A DNA stretch of 64,000 nucleotides, taken from contig CAYJLV010000004.1 of assembly GCA_964371405.1 (NCBI GenBank), positions 1 through 64,000 on the forward strand. Direction: 5' to 3'. Below, piece by piece: positions 8,552 through 17,495 of the stretch. Within the stretch, counting starts at the first letter, position 1. The number at the start of each line of letters is the position of its first letter. The translations under genes were made by a program, and so were the position numbers. The notes below the pieces were generated by a model, which saw only the letters and a program-made list of their open reading frames with translations, did no database searches and was not told where the DNA came from. Source of the DNA: JAMHWF01 sp964371405 (GTDB lineage: Bacteria > Pseudomonadota > Gammaproteobacteria > Burkholderiales > Burkholderiaceae_C).

Positions 8552-10432
8552 TCAGGCGTCGTCGACCTCTCTCGCCGACGCCGAGGCTTCCTCCTGGGCG
8601 AGCAGCCGCATCACCTCGTCGTCGCTCAGGCTGTCGATCTCCTCGGCGATACGCTGCGGCGCCGCCACCAGCGAATCGATCGCGCTCGCCAGCTCGGCCA
8701 CGGTGGGGTGGCGAAACAGCAGGTCCACCGCCACCTCGATGTGGAACGCCCGGCCCACCTGGGCCATCACTCGGGCGCCGGCGAGCGAGTCGCCGCCGAG
8801 CGCGAAGAAGCTCGCGTCGCGCGGGATGCTCGCGGTGCCGAGCAGCTCGCCGATGATCGCCGCGACGCGACGCTCCGTCTCGCCGACAGCGTCGTCGGAG
8901 GCAGCCGCCGCCTGCGCCGCTGCCAGCGCGGCCAGGGCGTCGCGCCGTACCTTGCCCGACGCATTGACGGGCAACGCGTCGATGAAGGTGAACGAGGAGG
9001 GCACCTTGTAAGGCGCCAGGCGCGACAACAGGAACTCGCGCAACTGCGCCGGTTGCGGCGCGGCACCCGCGGCCGGCACGATGGCGGCGGCCACGTCTTC
9101 GCCCAACGTAGGGTGCGCGACGCGAAAGGCGGCGGCCTGCAGTACGCCGGGATGCTCGAGCAGGGCATCCTCGATCTCGCGCGGCAGCAACTTCTGGCCT
9201 CCGCGGTTGATCAAGTCCTTGATGCGGCCGGTCAGGCACAGATAGCCGTCGTCATCGAACCGACCGAGATCGCCGGTGCGGAACCACTGGCCCGGCTGCG
9301 TGCCGGCCACGGGACCGCGGATCGTCACCTCGCCTTCTTCGCCGCGGGGCACGCTGCGCCCGTCGCCATCGAGCAGATCGAGTTCCACACCGAGCGCGAA
9401 GCCCACCGTGCCGGGCTTGCGGATGCCCGGCGGCATCGGATTGCCCGCGATCGGCGTGCGTTCGCTCATGCCGTAGGTTTCGATCACCGGCGCGCCGGTC
9501 AGTGTCTCCAGCTTGTGAAGCGTGGCCGGCGGCAACGCCGCGGCGGCCGAGCGGAGGAAGCGGAAACGGTGATGCGGCGCCTTGCGTCGATACAGCTCGG
9601 CGTGGGCCAGCAGCCATTGGTGCATGGTGGGCACGCCGCTGAACCAGGTGGGCTCGTAGTCCGCGACCGCCGCGAAGAACTCCTCGGGGTCCTGCATCGG
9701 CACGCTGAGCATGCGCCCGCCGCTGACGACGGTGGACAGTGTGTTCACGATCAGCCCGGCCACGTGGAACATCGGGCGGGTGTTCAGGCTGCAATCGGCC
9801 GCGGACAGCTGGAAGTGCCCCGCGAGGGCGCGCGCGCCGGCCAGCACCATCTCCTGCGAGAGTTCGACCAGTTTCGGCTCGCCGGTGGTGCCCGAGGTCC
9901 GCACGATGAGCGCGGTGTCGTCGGGCCGGCGCTGCGGCAGTTCGCGGCGCGCCGGCAGCGGCGCCGAGGCCAGATCGAGTGTGCCGGCGGGCCGCGCCGG
10001 GTCGAGCAGCACCTCGATCAGCGGCAGGCCGAGTTCGAGGGCCACGCTGCGGGCCGACGTCGGCGCCCCGGCTTCGAGCAGTACCGCGTGCGCGCCGGTC
10101 GCAACCAGCAACTTGCGCAGTTCGGCCGGCTGCGCCGCGGGATCGAGCGGCACGCAGGTGGCACTGCTGGACACGGCCAGCCAGGCCGCGGCCATCTCCG
10201 AGCGGCCTTCGAGCGCCGTGGCGATGCGCGGCGGCCCGCCCGTGGCGGGCACGGGCCACGCCGCGGCCAGCGCTTGGGCCTGTGCCCACAGGTCGCGGTA
10301 GCACAAGCCGGCGCGCCCGGGCACGATCAGTGCGATCTGGTCGGGGCGCTGCCCGGCTTGCGCACGCAGCAGCGCTGCCACTGTTGCGGGTGGGGCGTTC
10401 GAGGAGGCGGGAGAGGCCGGGTGCGCGGTCAT
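8552..10432 (-). CDS. orphan adenylation + carrier-protein didomain (NRPS-like / acyl-CoA ligase-like)
   Basis: A 626-residue two-domain protein. The N-terminal 500 residues are an AMP-forming ligase: the P-loop RTSGTTGEPKLV, ETYGMSERTPIAGNP, the hinge FRTGDLGRFDDDGYLCLTGR, and the catalytic-Lys motif NASGKVRRDAL. The pattern around GNPMPPGIRKPGTVG resembles oxalate-CoA ligase/FadD-like members rather than amino-acid-activating NRPS domains. A phosphopantetheine carrier domain follows with the modified Ser in ALGGDSL at about residue 549. So it probably adenylates an acid and loads it on its own carrier arm. No condensation, reductase or thioesterase partner is visible. It lies 143 bp downstream of the TPR gene in the same direction and ends 9 bp from the convergent VOC gene. 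The substrate is unknown. Confidence 0.88.
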   Translation of the reverse strand: MTAHPASPASSNAPPATVAALLRAQAGQRPDQIALIVPGRAGLCYRDLWAQAQALAAAWPVPATGGPPRIATALEGRSEMAAAWLAVSSSATCVPLDPAAQPAELRKLLVATGAHAVLLEAGAPTSARSVALELGLPLIEVLLDPARPAGTLDLASAPLPARRELPQRRPDDTALIVRTSGTTGEPKLVELSQEMVLAGARALAGHFQLSAADCSLNTRPMFHVAGLIVNTLSTVVSGGRMLSVPMQDPEEFFAAVADYEPTWFSGVPTMHQWLLAHAELYRRKAPHHRFRFLRSAAAALPPATLHKLETLTGAPVIETYGMSERTPIAGNPMPPGIRKPGTVGFALGVELDLLDGDGRSVPRGEEGEVTIRGPVAGTQPGQWFRTGDLGRFDDDGYLCLTGRIKDLINRGGQKLLPREIEDALLEHPGVLQAAAFRVAHPTLGEDVAAAIVPAAGAAPQPAQLREFLLSRLAPYKVPSSFTFIDALPVNASGKVRRDALAALAAAQAAAASDDAVGETERRVAAIIGELLGTASIPRDASFFALGGDSLAGARVMAQVGRAFHIEVAVDLLFRHPTVAELASAIDSLVAAPQRIAEEIDSLSDDEVMRLLAQEEASASAREVDDA

Positions 10433-10575
10433 TGTGCGACGCTATCATCTGCGCGCGAGCGGTGTCGCCCCCTCATTCCAGGCGCGGAACGACTCTCCTC
10501 GCCACCCTTGCGTGCGCACCCGTTCGACAGCGGCCATCGAGCTTGCCTCGAAACGGTGACGCACCGGGGGTCCCC

Positions 10576-11892
10576 TCAAGCGGTGTGGACGAGATCGCTT
10601 CGCGGCCGCAGCCGCGCGCCGGGCCGTCGTTGTTCCGCGACCGACTCGCGTTGCGTCTCCCACGCGCGCGTCAGCGCTGTCTGGCCGCTGCGTCGTGCGG
10701 CTTCGATCAGCGTCTGCTCGATGACGTCGCGCTGCGCGTGGCTGCCGCCGAACCGGTTCGTCCGGGTCCGGATCGGGTGCAGCAGCTCGACCGTGCGAGC
10801 AAAGTCGTTCTGCGCGAACGCCACGAAAGCCTGGACGGCCGGCGCGCCGACATCGCGCGTGAAGGCGGCGTTGTCGTCGTCGCGGGACAGGGCCCGCTCG
10901 TGCGCCTGCTGCAGCTGGCGCAACGCGTCGTCGCGGCCCGCGCGCACGAAGGCCATGGCGGCATGCAGATCGTTGAAGGCGTAGTTGCCGCTCGCCGCGT
11001 GCGGCGACCAGCGATCGGCCAACCCGGCCCAGCGGTCGCCCACGGCGTGGCCGCGAATCTCGGCACGCCACAGCAGCGCGCTGGCGTCGATGAGTTCCGC
11101 CACCACGGTGGGGAGGTGTCCGTGGATGGGCCCGTCGTACAGCCGCAGTGCGGCCGTGCCGTCGCCCCGGGCCAGGTGGTGCAGCGCCAGATGCCACCAG
11201 TTGTGCACGGCCAGGAAGTTGTCCTGCTGCCACCCCGGGTTGCCTTCCATCCAGCGGATGCCCTCGTCGCGGCGGCCCTGCATCTCCAGCACGTGGGCCA
11301 CGGCATGCTGGGCCCAGGCGTCGCGCGGCTCGAGTTCCACCGCCTGCCGGCCCAACTGCTCGGCGCGCGCGTAGTCGCCGTTCTCTTCCAGGCCGAAGGC
11401 CAGCATGCCGAGCACGGCATGCCAGCCCGGCACCGCGCCGGACCAGGCCGGCATCACGGCCAGAACGCGGTCGCGCAGCATGCGGGAGTCGCCGCAGAAG
11501 AAGTCGATCTGCTGGCCGAACTGCAGGGCCAGCGCGTCCAGCGGGTAGATCGCGCTCAGCGCCTCGAGCACCCGCCCGGCGGCGTGCCAGCGTCCCTTGC
11601 ACAGCAGCTCGATGGCCTGCAGGTGCAGCGACTCGCGCTCGTCGTGGGGCAGGCCCCGAGCGCTCGCCAGCGCCTGCTCGGCCGGCGCCACGGCCGGTGC
11701 CTCGGTCGACAGCAGCAGCAGCCAGGCGCGCAGCACCTGGGCCATCACCATTTCCGGTGCTGCGGCCAGTGCGCCGTCCGCTGTCGCCAGCGGGTTGCCG
11801 ATGAAGCAGCGGGTCTCGCGGGAGGCTCTCTCGAACAGGTCGAGCGCCTGCGCGTTGCAGCCCGACAGGGTGTAGCCGACTGCGTCTCTCAT
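10576..11892 (-). CDS. TTC38-family tetratricopeptide-repeat protein
   Basis: A soluble protein of about 438 residues without signal peptide or membrane segment. Helical pairs run through its length, with HAVAHVLEMQGRRDEGI and NWWHLALHHLARGD in the middle. The latter is the characteristic His-rich core of the TTC38-like family found in bacteria and animals, whose function is unknown. AGGAGC eight bases upstream supports ATG at 11892. It reads in the same direction as the adenylation-carrier gene and is divergent from the GlxA-type regulator, with a shared 223-bp control region. Confidence 0.8.
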   Translation of the reverse strand: MRDAVGYTLSGCNAQALDLFERASRETRCFIGNPLATADGALAAAPEMVMAQVLRAWLLLLSTEAPAVAPAEQALASARGLPHDERESLHLQAIELLCKGRWHAAGRVLEALSAIYPLDALALQFGQQIDFFCGDSRMLRDRVLAVMPAWSGAVPGWHAVLGMLAFGLEENGDYARAEQLGRQAVELEPRDAWAQHAVAHVLEMQGRRDEGIRWMEGNPGWQQDNFLAVHNWWHLALHHLARGDGTAALRLYDGPIHGHLPTVVAELIDASALLWRAEIRGHAVGDRWAGLADRWSPHAASGNYAFNDLHAAMAFVRAGRDDALRQLQQAHERALSRDDDNAAFTRDVGAPAVQAFVAFAQNDFARTVELLHPIRTRTNRFGGSHAQRDVIEQTLIEAARRSGQTALTRAWETQRESVAEQRRPGARLRPRSDLVHTA

Positions 11893-12115
11893 GCTCGTGG
11901 CTCCTGTCCGGTGCGCGCGCACAGCGCGCCGCCCGAGGCGTGTTCGCCGCTGCGTGCGAACATGGCGGCCAGCCGCGGCCGGAGTTCGATGGTTCTCGAT
12001 GCGCGTTTCATCACTTCGCCTTTCTCGATGACTCGTGGTTGAGGTGGCCGAGATGGTCGTGCGCAGCGCCCGAAACCACTCAAGCCGATCGCGTCAGCAA
12101 CCGGTCGAATCCGCC

Positions 12116-13162
12116 ATGCCACCGGACACCGCCAAGCCCCTGGTCGTCGCGCTGCTGGCGACCTCGGCCACGACGTCATCGACGCTCTTCGGCGTGCACG
12201 ACATCCTCAGCGGCGCCCGCCGCGACTGGGAGATGGTCGTCAACGGCCGCGCGGCCGCCTCGCCCATCCAGCCGATCGTGGTGGCCCGCAGCCTGCAACC
12301 CGTGCCGGCGGCGAACGGCGTCGTGATCCAGCCTCAGGCCGCGTTCGGCGACCTGCCCGAGCCCGACGTCGTCTGCATTACCGACATGTTCCTCGCGCCG
12401 GGGCAGGACATCGCCGGAATGTTCGAGCCCGAGGTGCGCTGGATCCGGCAGCGCCACGAGGCGGGCGCCACCATCGCGGCGGTCTGCACCGGCGCCGTGC
12501 TGCTGGCGCAGGCCGGGTTGCTGGAGGGGCGGGAGGCCACGTCGCACTGGGCCTTCTGCGAACTGCTGGGGCGCCAGTACCCGGGGACGCGCTGGATGCC
12601 CGAGAAGGCGCTCGTGACCGCAGGCGTGGGTCAGCGGCTCGTGATGGCGGGCAGCGGAACCAGCTGGCACACGCTGGCCCTGTACCTGATCGCGCGCTTC
12701 GTCGGCGCCGAAGAGGCCATCCAGGTGGCGCGGCTCAACATCATCGACTGGAGTTCCACCAGCCCCTTGGCCTATGCGGCGGTGTCGCACGCCGCCCAGG
12801 TCGAAGACCCGCTGATCGCCCGCTGCCAGGAGTGGGTCGCCATGCACTACGAGACTGAAAGCGCCGTGGCGGCCATGGTGCGGCTCAGTGGTCTTGCCGA
12901 GCGGACCTTTCAGCGCCGCTTCGCGCGCGCCACGGGCCTGACGCCGATCGACTACGTGCACACCCTGCGCCTCGAGGAAGCCAAGCAGTTGCTCGAGTCG
13001 ACCGAGCTGCCGATCGAGGCCGTGGCGCTGGACGTGGGCTATCAGGACGCCGGCTTCTTCGCCCGCCTGTTCAAGCGCAAGGTGTGCGTGACGCCGGCCC
13101 AGTACCGGCGCCGCTTCGGCACGTTGGCGCGGCGCCTGGCGAGCGTCGCACGGCTGGGTTGA
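12116..13162 (+). CDS. GlxA-type transcriptional regulator (DJ-1/PfpI domain + AraC HTH)
   Basis: A protein of about 348 residues. The N-terminal 180 residues form a class I glutamine-amidotransferase-like (DJ-1/PfpI) sensor domain with AAVCTGAVLLAQAGLL around the nucleophile-elbow Cys. The C-terminal 100 residues form an AraC double helix-turn-helix (LSGLAERTFQRRFARATG and VALDVGYQDAGFFARLFKRK). I use ATG 12116; a GTG at 12035 would add 27 residues. It is divergent from the TPR/adenylation pair across 223 bp and is the obvious candidate regulator of it (inferred from position). Confidence 0.88.
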   Translation: MPPDTAKPLVVALLATSATTSSTLFGVHDILSGARRDWEMVVNGRAAASPIQPIVVARSLQPVPAANGVVIQPQAAFGDLPEPDVVCITDMFLAPGQDIAGMFEPEVRWIRQRHEAGATIAAVCTGAVLLAQAGLLEGREATSHWAFCELLGRQYPGTRWMPEKALVTAGVGQRLVMAGSGTSWHTLALYLIARFVGAEEAIQVARLNIIDWSSTSPLAYAAVSHAAQVEDPLIARCQEWVAMHYETESAVAAMVRLSGLAERTFQRRFARATGLTPIDYVHTLRLEEAKQLLESTELPIEAVALDVGYQDAGFFARLFKRKVCVTPAQYRRRFGTLARRLASVARLG

Positions 13163-13205
13163 AGCGACTCTGGACCGTCGCCGTCGATGCAGTGGTGCCG
13201 GGCAC

Positions 13206-13302
13206 CGACCCCGATCGCGCGGCGGCCATGCGCGCCTTCGACGCGATGATGCAAGTGACGAAGATCGACATCGCCGCGATCGAAGCGGTCCGGAGCGGCT
13301 GA
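13206..13302 (+). pseudogene. 3' relic of a second VOC-fold gene
   Basis: These 97 bases match 8446-8542, the last 97 bases of the VOC gene, at the same reading frame and with the same stop. The decoded end, TDPDRAAAMRAFDAMM then TKIDIAAIEAVRSG, differs from the intact copy at a few positions, so it is a diverged paralogue and not a recent copy. Everything upstream of this tail is missing, and the GlxA-type gene ends 43 bp before it. Confidence 0.85.
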
Positions 13303-13379
13303 CGCGCGCCGCCTGCAGCGAGCGGCGCTCAGCTCGGCATCCGCTGAGCGCGCGACTGCCCGCTCTGTATCCATGTGGC

Positions 13380-13385
13380 TACAAT
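13380..13385 (+). promoter_or_regulatory. TACAAT -10-like hexamer before the toxin/antitoxin relic
   Basis: TACAAT in the context CTACAATCGC lies 7 bases before the toxin GTG at 13392. The same CTACAATCGC occurs before the BMP gene at 19658. No good -35 is visible. Transcription from it would start at or near the GTG, so the message may be leaderless. Confidence 0.4.
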
Positions 13386-13391
13386 CGCCTC

Positions 13392-13430
13392 GTGTACAGG
13401 TTGCGCCAGACCGAGCAGTTCGTCGCATGA
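13392..13430 (+). pseudogene. 12-codon N-terminal relic of a Gp49-like (HigB-type) toxin gene
   Basis: GTG 13392 opens a frame reading (M)YRLRQTEQFVA and then stops. This is the usual start of phage-derived Gp49-like toxins (pattern M-Y-x-[IL]-R-Q-T-E-x-F). The stop TGA overlaps the antitoxin ATG (ATGA), as in intact pairs. About 85-90 codons of the usual toxin are absent, so the simplest reading is an in-frame internal deletion that kept the first codons and the coupled stop. Confidence 0.7.
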
Positions 13431-13732
13431 TCAAGTCGCGTGCCAAGGCATCGCCCAAGCTGATCGATTTCGACGCCGCAAGGTATCTCGACGACGACGA
13501 GGCGATCGCCGAGTACATGACGGCCATCCTCGAAGCCGACGATCCCGACCTGCTGCTGCTGGCGCTGGCCGATGTGGCGCGCGCCAAGGGCATGGCGCAG
13601 GTCGCCAGAGATGCCGGGCTGGCGCGCGAGAGTCTCTACAAGGCGCTGACGCCCGGGGCGAAGCCTCGTTTCGAAACCATCATGAAAGTGGCGCGTGCGC
13701 TGGGCGTGAAGTTCGTCGCCCAAACGGTCTGA
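13427..13732 (+). CDS. orphan HigA-type antitoxin (HI1420-like addiction module antidote)
   Basis: A DNA-binding protein of 101 residues. The segment MAQVARDAGLARESLYKAL is a helix-turn-helix, and the pattern ending ARALGVKF is typical of the putative-antitoxin family next to Gp49-like toxins. It normally neutralises its toxin and represses the operon. Here the toxin is reduced to 12 codons just upstream, so the protein can only serve as a repressor or as an anti-addiction factor. ATG 13427 overlaps the relic stop; an upstream GTG start in this frame has no ribosome site. Confidence 0.88.
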   Translation: MIKSRAKASPKLIDFDAARYLDDDEAIAEYMTAILEADDPDLLLLALADVARAKGMAQVARDAGLARESLYKALTPGAKPRFETIMKVARALGVKFVAQTV

Positions 13733-13758
13733 GCGCCGGCGGATGAAGCAAGGCGCAC

Positions 13759-14685
13759 TCAGTTCGGCATCCTCCTCGCCCGCGACTGCTCCCTCGCCAG
13801 CTCGATGAACTCCTCCGCCGCCGGCGTGAGCCCCGAGCCGCGCCGCCACACCAGCCCCACGTCCACCGTCGGCGTCTCGTCGCGCAGCGGCCGCACGTCG
13901 ACGTGCTCGGCGTCGAGCGTCCAGGGGCGGTAGAGAAAGTCGGGCAGCACGGCCACGCCGATGCCGGCGCCGACGAGCGAGCGCACGGCTTCGAGCGACG
14001 AGGTGCGCAGCATCGTCTGCGGCTTCAACTGGTGGCGCGCCCAGATGCTGCGCATCAGGTCGTCGATGCGGTCGGCCTCGAGCACGATCTGCGAGCAGCC
14101 GGCGCATTCGGCCAGCGAGACGTCGTGGCCGTTGGCCAGCGGGTGGTTCGACGCCAGCCACACGCGGTTGGGCGAGCGCGTCAGCGTCTCGGCCACCAGC
14201 GCCTGCGGCTCGCCGAGGGCGTTGCTGACCATGATGGCGACGTCGAGCTCGCCGTTGATCAGCAGGTGCTCCAGGAAGCGCGGCGACTCCTCGGTGACGA
14301 GCACCTCGACGCCCGGGCAGTGGCGGCGGTAGCGGCTGAGCAGGTCGCTGAGGTAGTAGCCGGCGACGAGGCTCGTCACGCCGACGGCCAGCGTGCCGGC
14401 CGGGCCGGCGCTGGCGTCGGCGGCGTGCAGCCGCGTCGCGTCGGCCACGGCGCTGATCACCTTGCGCGCGCTGGCGAGGAAGCGGTGGCCCTGCGGCGTG
14501 AGCGCCATGCCCTTGGAGCTGCGGTCGAACAGCCGGCTGCCGAGCTCGTCCTCGAGTTCGAGCATCGCCTTGGTCAACGCGCTCTGCGCCACGTTGAGCA
14601 TGCGCGACGCGGCCGCGAGCGAGCCGCTCTCGGCCACGCCGATGAAGTAGCGGAACTGGCGCAGCGTGATGTGGCGGTGGTTCAT
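13759..14685 (-). CDS. LysR-family transcriptional regulator
   Basis: A cytoplasmic regulator of 308 residues. The winged helix-turn-helix is at residues 5-64 (RQFRYFIGVAESGSLAAASR, then QSALTKAMLELEDELGSRLF), followed by a LysR substrate-binding domain. It is divergent from the BMP lipoprotein gene, with 93 bp between the two starts, so it probably controls that gene and itself. The inducer cannot be told from sequence. Confidence 0.92.
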   Translation of the reverse strand: MNHRHITLRQFRYFIGVAESGSLAAASRMLNVAQSALTKAMLELEDELGSRLFDRSSKGMALTPQGHRFLASARKVISAVADATRLHAADASAGPAGTLAVGVTSLVAGYYLSDLLSRYRRHCPGVEVLVTEESPRFLEHLLINGELDVAIMVSNALGEPQALVAETLTRSPNRVWLASNHPLANGHDVSLAECAGCSQIVLEADRIDDLMRSIWARHQLKPQTMLRTSSLEAVRSLVGAGIGVAVLPDFLYRPWTLDAEHVDVRPLRDETPTVDVGLVWRRGSGLTPAAEEFIELAREQSRARRMPN

Positions 14686-14778
14686 CGCGAGCGGCGGTGC
14701 TGCAGGGGCGGCGTGCGCAGTATGCCGCCCGGGCCTGCCTGTGTATGCTTGGCGCCGCCCGAAGAACCAGGAGTGACC

Positions 14779-15936
14779 ATGACCTCGCTTTCGCCCCGCC
14801 CGCTGCTGCCCAGCACCCTGGGTGCGGCGCTCGCCGCACTCGCCCTCGCCGGTTGCGGCAAGAAGGAGGAGGCTCCCGCCCCGGCGGCGGCCGCGCCGGT
14901 CTCTGCGCCGGCGCCGGCGAAGGCCGAGCCGCTGAAGGTCGCCTTCGCCTACATCGGCCCGGTGGGCGACGGCGGCTGGACCTTTGCGCACGACAACGGC
15001 CGCAAGGCGCTCGAGCGTGAGTTCGGCGACAAGATCGCGACCAGCTTCGTCGAGAAGGTGCCCGAGTCGGCCGACGCCGAGCGCGTGTTCCGCGACCTCG
15101 CGGGCCAGGGCGCCAAGCTCGTCTTCGGCACGACCTTCGGCTACATGGAGCCGATGCTCAAGGTCGCCGCCGACCACAAGGAGGTGAAGTTCGAGCACGC
15201 CACCGGCTACAAGCAGGCCGACAACCTGCGCACCTACGACAGCCGCACCTACGAAGGCGCCTACATGGCGGGCGTGATCGCCGGCGGTATGACGAAGGCC
15301 GGCACGCTCGGCGTCGTCGGCTCGGTGCCGATCCCCGAGGTGATCCGCAACATCAACTCGTTCACCCTCGGCGCGCGCAGCGTCAACCCCAAGGTGAAGA
15401 CGAAGGTCGTGTGGATCAACGACTGGTTCAACCCGCCCAAGGAGACCGAGGCCGCGCAGAGCCTGATCAACCAGGGCGCCGACGTGCTGTTCCAGAACAC
15501 CGACTCGTCGGCCGTGCTGCAGACCGCGGGCAAGAACAGGAAGTTCGCCTTCGGCTGGGACAGCGACATGACGGCCTACGCGCCCGAGGCGCACCTCGCG
15601 TCGGCGATCATCGACTGGGGCCCGTACTACATCCAGGCGACGCGCGACGCGCTCGAAGGCAAGTGGCAGGGCAACCAGGGCGCGTGGTGGGGCGTCAAGG
15701 AAGGCGCGATCGACATCGTGTCGATCTCCGACAAGGTGCCGGCCGAGCTGAAGGAGCGCGTGCTCAAGGTCAAGGCCGGCCTGAAGGACGGCAGCTTCGT
15801 GATCTGGAAGGGGCCGCTCGCCGGCCAGGACGGCAAGCCGGTGCTCGAGGACGGCAAGGTCGCCGACGACAAGTTCCTCGGCGGGATCAGCTTCTACGTG
15901 CAGGGCGTCGAAGGGAAGGTTCCCACCGGCAAGTAG
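14779..15936 (+). CDS. BMP-family ABC transporter substrate-binding lipoprotein
   Basis: A binding protein of 385 residues of the BMP/Med family (nucleosides, purines). A signal peptide ends in the lipobox LAGC at residues 22-25. An Ala/Pro-rich linker follows, then the BMP fold beginning LKVAFAYIGPVGDGGWTFAH. CCAGGAG nine bases upstream sets the start. It lies alone, without permease genes, divergent from a LysR regulator. It may feed the incomplete transporter at 1-2247 or one elsewhere. A paralogue lacking the lipobox is at 19658. Confidence 0.9.
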   Translation: MTSLSPRPLLPSTLGAALAALALAGCGKKEEAPAPAAAAPVSAPAPAKAEPLKVAFAYIGPVGDGGWTFAHDNGRKALEREFGDKIATSFVEKVPESADAERVFRDLAGQGAKLVFGTTFGYMEPMLKVAADHKEVKFEHATGYKQADNLRTYDSRTYEGAYMAGVIAGGMTKAGTLGVVGSVPIPEVIRNINSFTLGARSVNPKVKTKVVWINDWFNPPKETEAAQSLINQGADVLFQNTDSSAVLQTAGKNRKFAFGWDSDMTAYAPEAHLASAIIDWGPYYIQATRDALEGKWQGNQGAWWGVKEGAIDIVSISDKVPAELKERVLKVKAGLKDGSFVIWKGPLAGQDGKPVLEDGKVADDKFLGGISFYVQGVEGKVPTGK

Positions 15937-17342
15937 TCAGCCGACCAACGGCGGGAGCAGCCGGACCGCCAGCCCGGCGGCGGCGCACGCGCCGATCAGC
16001 GGGATCACGCCGACCTTGTAGCGCAGCAGTGCGACGAGCGCCGCGGCGGTGATCACCGCCGATGCGGCGTCGAACGGCCCGGCGATGCCCTCGGGCCAGA
16101 ACACCTGCAGCGCGAAATAGAGCGCCAGGTTGACGATCACGCCGACCACGGCCGCCGTGATGCCGGCGAGCGGCGCGACGAAGCGCAGCTCGCCGTGCGT
16201 CGTCTCGATGAACGGCGCGCCCAGCAGGATGAAGAAGAACGAAGGCAGGAAGGTGAAGAACGTCGCCACGACGGCGCCGGCGACGCCGGCTGCTGCCGCC
16301 GCGTCCGGCCCCAGCGGCATCGACGACCAGCCGCCGACGAAGCCGATGAAGGCCACGATCATGATCAGCGGCCCGGGCGTCGTCTCTCCGAGCGCCAGGC
16401 CGTCCATCATCTGCGCGGCGCTCAGCCACTGATACTGCTCGACCGCCGCCTGGAACACGTAGGGCAGCACCGCATACGCGCCGCCGAAGGTCAGCAGCGC
16501 CGCCTTGGTGAAGAACCAGCCCATCTGTGTCAGCGTGCCGGTCCAGCCGTGGCCCCAAGCCAGCGCGCCGAGCGCGGCGAGCCACAGCGCGCCGAACGCG
16601 GCGCACAGCGCCAGCGCGCGGCGCGCCGACCAGCGCGCGTGCGCCGGCGTCGGCGTGTCGTCGTCGATCAACGCCGCGCCGTGGCGCCCGCCGGCCGCGC
16701 CGTGCTTCGCGCTGGCGGCGAAGGCCTGTGGCACGAAACGCGCGCCGACGGCGCCGAGCACCGCGGCGGCTCCCACGATCAGCGGGAACGGCAACCGCGC
16801 CACGAAGATCGCCACGAAGGCCGCGATGGCGATCGTCCACAGCAGCGGGTGACGCAGCACGCGCGAGCCGATGCGCCACGCCGCGTGCAGCACGATCGCG
16901 ACGACGGCGGGCTTGACGCCGTAGAGCAGTGCTGCGATTGCCGGCACGCTGCCCCAGCGCAGGTAGATCCAGGCCAGCAGCGCGATCAGGGCCAGAGACG
17001 GCAGAACGAACAGCCCGCCGGCGACCAGCGCGCCGGCGGTGCGGTGCATCAGGAAGCCGATGTAGGCCGCGAGCTGCGTCGCCTCGGGGCCGGGCAGCAG
17101 CATGCAGTAGTTGAGCGCGTGCAGGAAGCGCCGCTCCGAGATCCAGCGCCGGCGCTCGACCAGCTCGGCATGCATCAGCGCGATCTGCCCGGCGGGGCCG
17201 CCGAAGCTGATGCAGCCGAGCTTGAACCAGTAGCCGAAGGTCTCGCGCAGCGAAACCGGCGCTGGCGGCACTGCGGCGGATGCGGGCGGGGCCACGGCTT
17301 GCATCAGCAGCGCACGGGCAGCGAGCGAAGGCGGGGCGCCAT
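15937..17342 (-). CDS. chrA: chromate transporter ChrA (two-domain)
   Basis: An inner-membrane protein of about 467 residues of the long CHR family, which exports chromate driven by the proton gradient. The first CHR half has FKLGCISFGGPAGQIALMHAE and LPGPEATQLAAYIG. The second repeats the pattern as FFTKAALLTFGGAYAVLPYV and GETTPGPLIMIVAFIGF. About ten hydrophobic segments are present. The start is uncertain: ATG 17342 or ATG 17304, neither with a good ribosome site. The stop is adjacent to the convergent BMP gene. No chrB regulator is near. CHR proteins are sometimes not chromate-specific. Confidence 0.88.
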
Positions 17343-17495
17343 TCACGGAGTGTGCCAGCGGCCGATCCCGCCGATCCCGAGCATGCCGCCGCGACGCGCT
17401 GCCGCGCCGGCGCCAGGCCTTCTGCGATCGATCGTCGACGGCCTGCGCCGCGAACTGCAGCGTCGCGACGGTGCGCCCGTCGGCGCCGCGTACGC

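Noticed and set aside
13084..13302. A 72-codon frame ending in the VOC-like tail, as a real small gene
   Set aside because: Its first 40 codons lie inside the GlxA-type gene in another frame; only the tail has homology, so it is a relic.
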